From Anastatus disparis (lineage: Eukaryota > Arthropoda > Insecta > Hymenoptera > Eupelmidae), in contig JAFFSR010000243.1 of assembly GCA_017163975.1 (NCBI GenBank), forward strand, positions 1,116,001 through 1,180,000: a stretch of 64,000 nt of DNA, written 5' to 3'. The position numbers were made by a program, and so were the translations under genes. This document shows, piece after piece, positions 57,674 to 64,000 of the stretch; position 1 is the stretch's first letter; each line of letters starts with the position of its first letter. The notes under the pieces were generated by a model. The model made no database searches. It was not told where the DNA came from and was given only the letters and a program-made list of their open reading frames with translations.

Positions 57674-58237
57674 GGGGGGGATCCAATATTTAGAATGTTC
57701 ATTTCACGTTTGCGTCAAATTACGAATTTCATTTATTCGAATCATTATTTTATAATTTCGAAGTTCAAATTTAAGAAAATTCATAAAATAAAAACGTGTA
57801 AACTACAAATGCCCAATCAAACGAAGTTAGACTATTAAAATATTATTTATTTGACGCTAAAGATGAGTCTATTATTTAGAAATTACAACTGTACTAATAA
57901 ACATAAGAATAAAATAGAAATTTATTCAATCGAAAATCACTGATTTATTCATTGCTGATGTTTTAAACTTAGTAGTTTTCGGTTAAATAAATTTCTATTT
58001 TATTATGTTTATTAGTGCAGTTGTAATTTCGAAATAGTTGACTTATTATTAATGTCGAACAAATAATATTCTAATAATCTAACTTCGGTTGATTGGGCAT
58101 TTATAGTTTACACATTTCTATTTTATGAATTTTCTTAAATTTGAACTTCGAAATTTCGGAATAATTATTCGAATAAATAAAATTCGTATTTTTGATGCAA
58201 ATTTTAGATAAACATTCTATATATTGGACCCCCCCCC
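57674..58237. mobile_element. 564-bp palindromic element with 8-bp duplication ATTATTTA
   Basis: The ends are GGGGGGGATCCAATA (left) and its close complement (right, with nine C). ATTATTTA lies at 57666-57673 and 58238-58245. The arms of about 270 bp pair throughout (AATTCATAAAATAAAAACGT; AAATAGAAATTTATTCAATC). An 8-bp duplication suggests a hAT-type source. No ORF is intrinsic to the element. Confidence 0.75.
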
Positions 58238-58375
58238 ATTATTTATCTAATAATTTTCTAACCAGTTTATAATCAATAATGTTTTTTTGAAAAAATTATA
58301 TATATAAATATTGTAAAGGATCATATATGAAAAAAATAATAAAAAACTTGTCTATGATTTAGTGTTAGTAGTATA

Positions 58376-58420
58376 TAGCCCACTATAGCGAGACGGTTAC
58401 GTCACCGCTATAGAGGGCTA
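58376..58420. other. Short hairpin, 15-bp stem
   Basis: TAGCCCACTATAGCG pairs with CGCTATAGAGGGCTA with one mismatch around a 15-base loop (AGACGGTTACGTCAC). It stands in otherwise unstructured AT-rich DNA. It could be a remnant of a small inverted-repeat element. Confidence 0.5.
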
Positions 58421-58564
58421 AGGTGTAGATATTATTGTTTATGAAATATGATCTCTTCTAAAAGAGAGCGAAACGATTTGTTTACATAAATAAACAATTA
58501 AATGAGTATTTTATTTGTATAAACAAACAATTGAATTAATGAGTTATTTATAAAAAATAAGAGA

Positions 58565-58565
58565 A

Positions 58566-58619
<54 letters not shown>
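58565..58619. repeat. (GA)n microsatellite
   Basis: A nearly pure run of GA dinucleotides about 50 bp long. Confidence 0.95.
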
Positions 58620-58621
<2 letters not shown>

Positions 58622-58947
58622 ACTGCTTATCTTTAAAAATATTTTTCTTACGATAAAATAAAATTATTGTTTTCATATTAACATTTTTATAGTTATTTAA
58701 AATAAAAGTGTCTACACTTTTTTAATTAAAAAAGAAAGGAATGTAAGAGAGAGAAAGTTATAATTTAAATTTTTAAAATATAATAAAAAATACTTACAGA
58801 CATCAGCTAAAGTTGATGATTTCTTTTAATCTTCTTTTTTTCACCACAACACCATACTTATTAAAGTTATTAAAAAAAGATTAAAAAGTAAAACTAATGT
58901 TACTTAACTAATTTTTACTTAATTGTTTTTATTTTTCTTTTTTTCTG

Positions 58948-59375
58948 TTAATCAAGAATATTTATTTCTTCCTCCTTGTCCACTTCTTGCTTCTCAGATG
59001 GTGGAGAAGCTGGAGTATCCATAAATTGGATACATGAGCATGGAGAGTCTCGGCAACTTACGCACGAAAATCTCCTACAATGTTGACATTGTACCCACTT
59101 GTTGAAACGAGTTCCCACATAGAAGGCAACATTACAAGATATGCATCTCTCTCCTCTAGTGAGAGAATGTGGAATGCTTTCATGTTGATAACATGAAAAA
59201 TTAAAAATTAATTTTTCCACATTCTTAATTGATTTTTTAACTTTTTTTTTCTTGTTACCAAATCGAAGTAGCGTGTAATATACTTATCGAGTCGAGTAGC
59301 GTACGAAAAAATTTCCCGATCGCAAATACTTTTTTGCAGTAATAACTGAGTGTATTTTTCTCGTAGGTGTGCCAT
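58948..59375 (-). pseudogene. Small cysteine-rich protein gene with a homopolymer frame break
   Basis: On the minus strand, ATG at 59375 starts MAHLREKYTQLLLQKSICD, an amphipathic helical stretch that reads on to a run of nine A (59242-59250 on the plus strand as T). One extra base there would join it to the frame KLIFNFSCYQHESIPHSL, which runs to TAA at 58948. The second part has a zinc-type cluster: CISC, then CQHC, CVSC and CSC, with an acidic tail ending EEEINILD. The frame break may be a real mutation, an assembly error or a hidden splice. I do not recognise the family. It is divergent from the spliced gene at 60076, about 700 bp away. Confidence 0.5.
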
Positions 59376-60043
59376 GTTGACTTCTTGACCCTCGAGCAGG
59401 AACTAACTCTGCTTTCGAAAAAAATAATTTCGATAGAAGAAAACTGATGACCGACAGGATGTATATTAAAAACAAAAGTACACGAAACCTATCCTTATCG
59501 ATAATTTTTAATGTAAGCAAAAATCTTCGTAAGATATTTTAATTGATGAAAGCGGTGCGAAAGATTGAAATAAAATATTCTTAGAGCAAAACTCGTTGAC
59601 CTGTAATGAGATATTTGTAAAATATTCTATAAAATAAATATTAACAGGAAATAATAATAAATTTATAAATACAGAATGAATAAAACTCCTAATTGATGTA
59701 AGAGAAAAAATATGTTTAATTTGATAAAGATATTTTTTGGGATCTAATTATCTTAGAAAAAAAGAGAATGATAAAAATAATAAAGTTTAAAAATATGAAT
59801 ATTTATTCAGGACGCTTTACGAGTAGATAAAAGTTCATTTACTTAATTTTTCGAAGAAAAAATTTAGTAATTTAATATAGCGAATTTTTTATAACATAAG
59901 AAGCTGACAAAAGAAAGAGAAAAATTATTATTAAATTATTGATAAAAAGTTACCGACAGGATGTGATAGGATGGATTATTTTTCATTTAGTTAAGTTGAA
60001 AAAACTAAATAATTTCTACCCCACTATAATTAATTTTTGAAAG

Positions 60044-60050
60044 TATAAAA
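60044..60050 (+). promoter_or_regulatory. TATA box before the spliced gene
   Basis: TATAAAA lies 26 bp before the ATG at 60076. A start site 25-30 bp downstream would fall at or next to that ATG, so translation may begin at the second ATG (60091), or the leader is extremely short. Confidence 0.5.
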
Positions 60051-60075
60051 GCAGAAGGAAGATTAGTTTTTCATT

Positions 60076-60708
60076 ATGAGATTTTTGACGATGAACAACC
60101 CTGCAGAAAAGTTATTCGTAAATATAATATTTCGAATTGCATCTCGATTACGTACTGAAATTCAGTACGTAAATGAATATTTCAATTTCGCTTGGCGACG
60201 TCGCGTAAAACGCACGGGCTGTTTTTATTTAAAACGGGAACTAAGATATTTATTGTATTTTTGTGGACCACGTAAATTATTATATTTGTTCTCAATCTTC
60301 AGAAAATCAAAAATTGCCCATGAATGTGTTGTAGATTATATTAAAAAACGTGGATGGCAAAATTTGCCTATTGTTCAAGAAATCATTATTTCTTTAGAAG
60401 AGAGAAATGGTAAGTAGAAAAATTAATTATATCTTTTTTTCTTCTGAAATAGCTTATTTTTAAACAAATGAAATTATATAAAGTATATATAAGTAATGCA
60501 AAATACATGTGAAGATTATGCATAGAAATATTTAAAATATATTTTATATTTTTATTGTGCAAATTTTCAAATTGTTTATTTTCTGAAATTAGAGACGTTA
60601 CTTTGACAAATTTTTAAAATCTTGCTAAGGAATATTATTTTTCTTTTTATTTAAATTTCTAATGTTTATATTTTTTAATTATAAAATAAATATGATAAAC
60701 ACACGCAT

Positions 60709-60756
<48 letters not shown>

Positions 60757-61229
60757 GCGCACATACACACACATACAGTAAGATAGTAAAGAAATTGAAG
60801 ATAAAAAATCATCGCGTGCGAGTGAACGCATATGATGCGAAAGAGAAAAAGACCGATTTAAAAGTAAGCAAGAAGCAAATAGCAAGTGTAGAGTCTTTCT
60901 CTTTCGCACTAATTATATGTGCCTCTATGTGCACACTCGTATGCGTTGATTTTCTGTCTTCAAATTTCTTGAGTATCTTACTGTATACACACTCACACAA
61001 CATAGTAAACTAATCAAAAACGATTTTTTCAACTGAAAATTTCAAAAAAGGAAAAAAAATAATTTGAATACATTTTTAGTTTTTAAAAATCAAAATTTAT
61101 ACAAAAACAATGATGGTAATTTATTATTTTCAATATTTAGTACTTATTAATATTGTTAATTAATATAATAAAAAATCTTCATTATATTTTAATAATCACT
61201 ATATCTATTTTATTTGAATAAATATTATA

Positions 61230-61302
<73 letters not shown>

Positions 61303-62729
61303 TACTATAGAACGTGTATATTTTTATATATTTGTATAGTATTTAAATAGTCTGCTATATATGTATGTATATTCAACATTGAAGTATGTGCACACATACA
61401 CACACACATCCACCCACTGCAGTATATATTTACACTCAATACTGTAGTACATTTAAAAAGCTTGTTGAAAACGAATATTAAAGAACGTGACTGAGTCTTA
61501 TCAAACATAATTCTAAGAATGGTCCAGAACATTTTAATTTTGGTTTCTGTTTTTGTATATCATTCGTAACATTAAATTAATTTTTAATGTAGTTATTCGT
61601 ATGGAAATCGCGTATAAAATGTTTGCAATACATAAAAAACTTTTTGTATACAGTTTTTTAATTCTTAAATAATAATATGATAAAAGTAAAATAAATAAAA
61701 AAATTTAGTATACAAAATTCAATATTTTATTATAAAAAACAATGAATTTCATTTTAATATGAATTTTTTTATCAAAAAGATAATTCCAAATTTTTTTCAG
61801 TAATACAGCGTCTTTTAAGAGATGACGAGGATGATGACAATGACAATACTGATGCTAATGATAATGACAATAATGAAAATGAAGCATTAGTTTTGACTGA
61901 AGAAGAGAGCAATGACTCGACTATATATATTGTTTCTTCGCCCGATTCAATTGTCTTTGACTCAATGGATGAAGAGAGCGAATGTAATATGGAAAATGAT
62001 TTTCATGATTCCGTTAAACAGGAAAATCAAGAAACTGAAGAAAAAAAATTTTCCACAGCTGAACTCAATGAAATTCAACAAAGTGTGAATGCCTTTGTTG
62101 AAGGAATGGAAATGGAAGAAAATAATTCAGAGAATGTAAGAAACATCAAAGAAGAACAAAGAGAAGAAGAAGTTAAAGTAGAAAATTCTCAATCACAACG
62201 TAATCAAAGATTCAGAGATTTTTTGTTCGCTCATGCTACGGATAGTCGTAGCATACGGGTTCCTGTAGAGGAGACTTTTGGAAAATACTTCGAAGGGGAA
62301 ACAGAACGGGATATTCTACACGATATTTTCATTACGGGGGAACATCATGAAGAAACTTATCATCATCCGGATGGTACAACAATGAGTTATTTTGAATTTG
62401 GAGAAGATAATAGCAGAGTTCGTCAAATTAATAGAGGTGAATATAGTTTTTTTATAATGACTTAAAAAGAATATAGTTTTTTATGGCATTTTTCTTTTTT
62501 TAAATTATTCCTATGAAATTTATTTTTATTTAAAGTTATTCGGAGGAACATCGACCATTTTCCTCAGCTTCCAACATATTTATCCATCAAATTGTTGAGG
62601 GTATTATATGTTCCTCTGGAAGAATTCAAATGGATTTTCGATTTAGATGTATTTCCTAATTCCGATTTGTACTCTGAAATAAATTTTCATCTTTTGTTAA
62701 CTTCCATCATTAAAATTTTCTCTGTTTAG
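60076..62729 (+). CDS. Three-exon gene for an acidic protein of about 387 residues, family unknown
   Basis: Exons 60076-60409, 61801-62436 and 62536-62729 join in one frame; both introns are phase 1. The first donor is GTAAGT and its acceptor TTTTTTTCAG; the second donor is GTGAAT with acceptor TTTAAAG and a 99-bp intron. A TAG lies in frame just before the first ATG. Exon 1 is basic and hydrophobic (FNFAWRRRVKRTGCFYLKRE), exon 2 is very rich in Asp, Asn and Glu (residues ~118-230) then FRDFLFAHATDSRS and TYHHPDGTTMSYFEFGEDN, and exon 3 is hydrophobic (FPQLPTYLSIKLLRVLYVPL) with TAG at 62727. Without the second splice the protein would end at 62465. I do not recognise it. It could be a host gene or a passenger of the adjacent Polinton-like element. 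Confidence 0.55.
60709..60752. repeat. (CA)n microsatellite in intron 1
   Basis: About 20 tandem CA units, directly before a small MITE. Confidence 0.95.
60776..60983. mobile_element. 208-bp TA-flanked MITE in intron 1
   Basis: The ends CAGTAAGATA and TATCTTACTG are exact inverted repeats flanked by TA on both sides. Pairing continues inside (GAAATTGAAGA; GCGAAAGAGAAA). CAGT ends and a TA target fit the Tc1/mariner group. No ORF is intrinsic. Confidence 0.75.
61236..61300. repeat. (TA)n microsatellite in intron 1
   Basis: About 32 tandem TA units. The tract may vary between individuals and could cause assembly length errors. Confidence 0.95.
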
Positions 62730-62893
62730 TTTAATTAAAAATTAATAAAAAATATTATTATTTTGTAAAATATTGTTTACAATAAATTGTTATTTAATAA
62801 AATTTCAGAAACTGAAAACTTTATTTTTCCTCATCTTCAGTCCTACCTATGTCAAACTCTTCCTAATTGAAATGCGGAAAGGAAACCGAAAGT

Positions 62894-64000
62894 ATGAAAT
62901 ATAGTGATCGAGCATTAACATCTGTTTCACAGTCAACACAGTTCTAACAGATAGGTGGTGGCGTTAATGGTAAAGAGGTAAATACTCAAGTCAAGGTAGA
63001 TATAAATAAGAATAATGAACGAGAGTTTTATTCAGAAGAAATTCCAGAAGTAAATGAAAATCATATTGTCGATGATAACGGTATACGTATAAGTGATGAA
63101 GAAAATTTGCGTGATAATTTAGACATACGAGATCCAGGAGAGAGATTTATTATACTTGAAAATACGAGTCATTATATAGAAAGATATAGATTAAATGGTG
63201 TTAATTCATTACTTAAAATACTGCCACCTACATCATCCAATGTTAACTTAATTCTTTGGTTAGAAAATGCTATACGCGACATTCATTCATATTTAATTTC
63301 TATGATGCGTGAGGATGATAGAATAGGTGTAAGTATTAGAAGTATTCAGTTAACGCATGGTCCTGCGGGTATGTCTCTTCGCCCAGTAAATAATTTTTTT
63401 TATAATGATTTATGGACATTGATTAGTAATTTAGTTCAAAGTAATAAAGATTTTCAAATAGATAATAGTTTTATTTTATCGGTAACAATTGTAAATGTAC
63501 CGCGAGGTGAAGGAGGTGGACGGAATAAAAAAAAATTATCTATCAATGTAATTGGGCAGAGATCCGTTGTATCTATAAGAAACGATGATAAAAAGTGTTT
63601 ACCCAGGGCTTTGGTAGTTGGTGAAGCTCATATTAAATTGAAAAAAATTTGGCACGGTAGAAGCGCGTGAAACTTGAAAAAAGATACACGATGGTGGGCG
63701 AAATTTACAAATTCAACGTGCAAACGCTATTATAATTGGTGCTAATATTGAAATACCGAATAACGGTTGTAGTGTACAAGAAGTTGAGGCGTTTCAAAGA
63801 TATTACGCGGAACGCGGTATAGCTATCGTGATTTATGATGAATCAACTTTTGGAAATGGTGAATCTCCACTTTTCGATGGTCGACCTTACGTGAATCACG
63901 AGAGAAATTCCGTAATTAATCTTCTGTACAACGATCGTAGAAAACATTTTGATACTATTTTAAATTTGACAGGGCTCGCTAGAAGTAAATTTTATTGTGA
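62894..64000 (+). pseudogene. Polinton/Maverick-type DNA polymerase B, N-terminal part, runs off the window
   Basis: ATG 62894 opens a frame with TAA at 62945, then open to 63670. Blocks LTHGPAGMSLRPVNNFF, NLVQSNKDFQIDNSF and RNDDKKCLPRALVVGEAH match the region before the exonuclease domain in protein-primed B-family polymerases of Polintons and related virus-like elements. After a frameshift near 63660 and a TGA at 63675, the reading continues in another frame (IHDGGRNLQIQRANAI, VQEVEAFQRYYAERGIAIVI, LFDGRPYVNHERNSVINLLY) to the window end, close to a CxxC motif. The palm motifs lie beyond the window. The copy is broken. Confidence 0.6.

Noticed and set aside
59251..59375. Resemblance of the helical N-terminus to Spo0E-type regulators
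   Set aside because: The match is a short heptad-like pattern only; such bacterial proteins are not expected here.
60679..60909. Minus-strand ORF across the CA microsatellite
   Set aside because: Its product is simple-repeat translation (Cys/Val runs) plus antisense of the intronic MITE.

Overview
The window looks like intergenic, transposon-packed DNA from an AT-rich arthropod nuclear genome, most likely an insect and possibly a hymenopteran. The evidence is the mixture of BEL/Pao, Gypsy and I/Jockey-type elements, Tnp2-like DNA transposons, a Polinton-type polymerase, many fold-back MITEs, and short introns with GT/AG ends. I see no bacterial-style operons, rRNA or tRNA genes. The species assignment is inference.

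Layout. 1-6.7 kb: the 3' part of a decayed BEL/Pao retrotransposon, broken by two long fold-back elements (3-bp target duplications TTA and TAG), one of which carries a hAT-like MITE. 6.7-10.2 kb: a decayed non-LTR retrotransposon on the minus strand. 10.2-12.7 kb: fold-backs, a palindromic-word array and a TTAA-flanked MITE. 12.76-33.14 kb: a three-level nest. A Tnp2-like transposase gene is split by a full Gypsy element (14924-33034, duplication GAGA), whose 5' LTR is split by a 5.0-kb CACAG-ended element (element A, 17468-22494, duplication TAA). 33-39 kb: a 1.17-kb palindrome, another TTAA MITE and four palindromic-word arrays. 39.69-44.37 kb: element B, a second CACAG-ended element (duplication TAT). 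45-47.8 kb: a TTAA MITE and a second Tnp2-like pseudogene. 48.1-50.8 kb: a fold-back transposon with a long, nearly intact transposase-like ORF. 51-58.9 kb: AT-rich and mostly empty, with a few inverted-repeat elements. 58.9-62.7 kb: two divergent genes, one on the minus strand (cysteine-rich, one homopolymer frame break) and one on the plus strand with three exons that join in frame. 62.9-64 kb: the N-terminal part of a Polinton/Maverick-type DNA polymerase pseudogene that runs off the window.

The strongest candidate for something undescribed is the pair of CACAG-ended elements A and B. Each carries two outward-pointing copies of the same transposase-like gene on near-identical inverted arms. 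In both elements the left copy lacks the N-terminal zinc-finger module and the right copy has it. Both keep a similar ~45-bp motif between the genes, and both made 3-bp target duplications around the whole palindrome. Element B also has 122-bp subterminal repeats rich in TCAAGGTCA. The two elements are clearly diverged from each other while the arms inside each are nearly identical, so the architecture either arose twice or is kept uniform by gene conversion.

Two other patterns recur. One is a TTAA-flanked MITE family with four members. The other is a family of short elements that share CCTACTGAAAA-like ends but carry different palindromic words inside.
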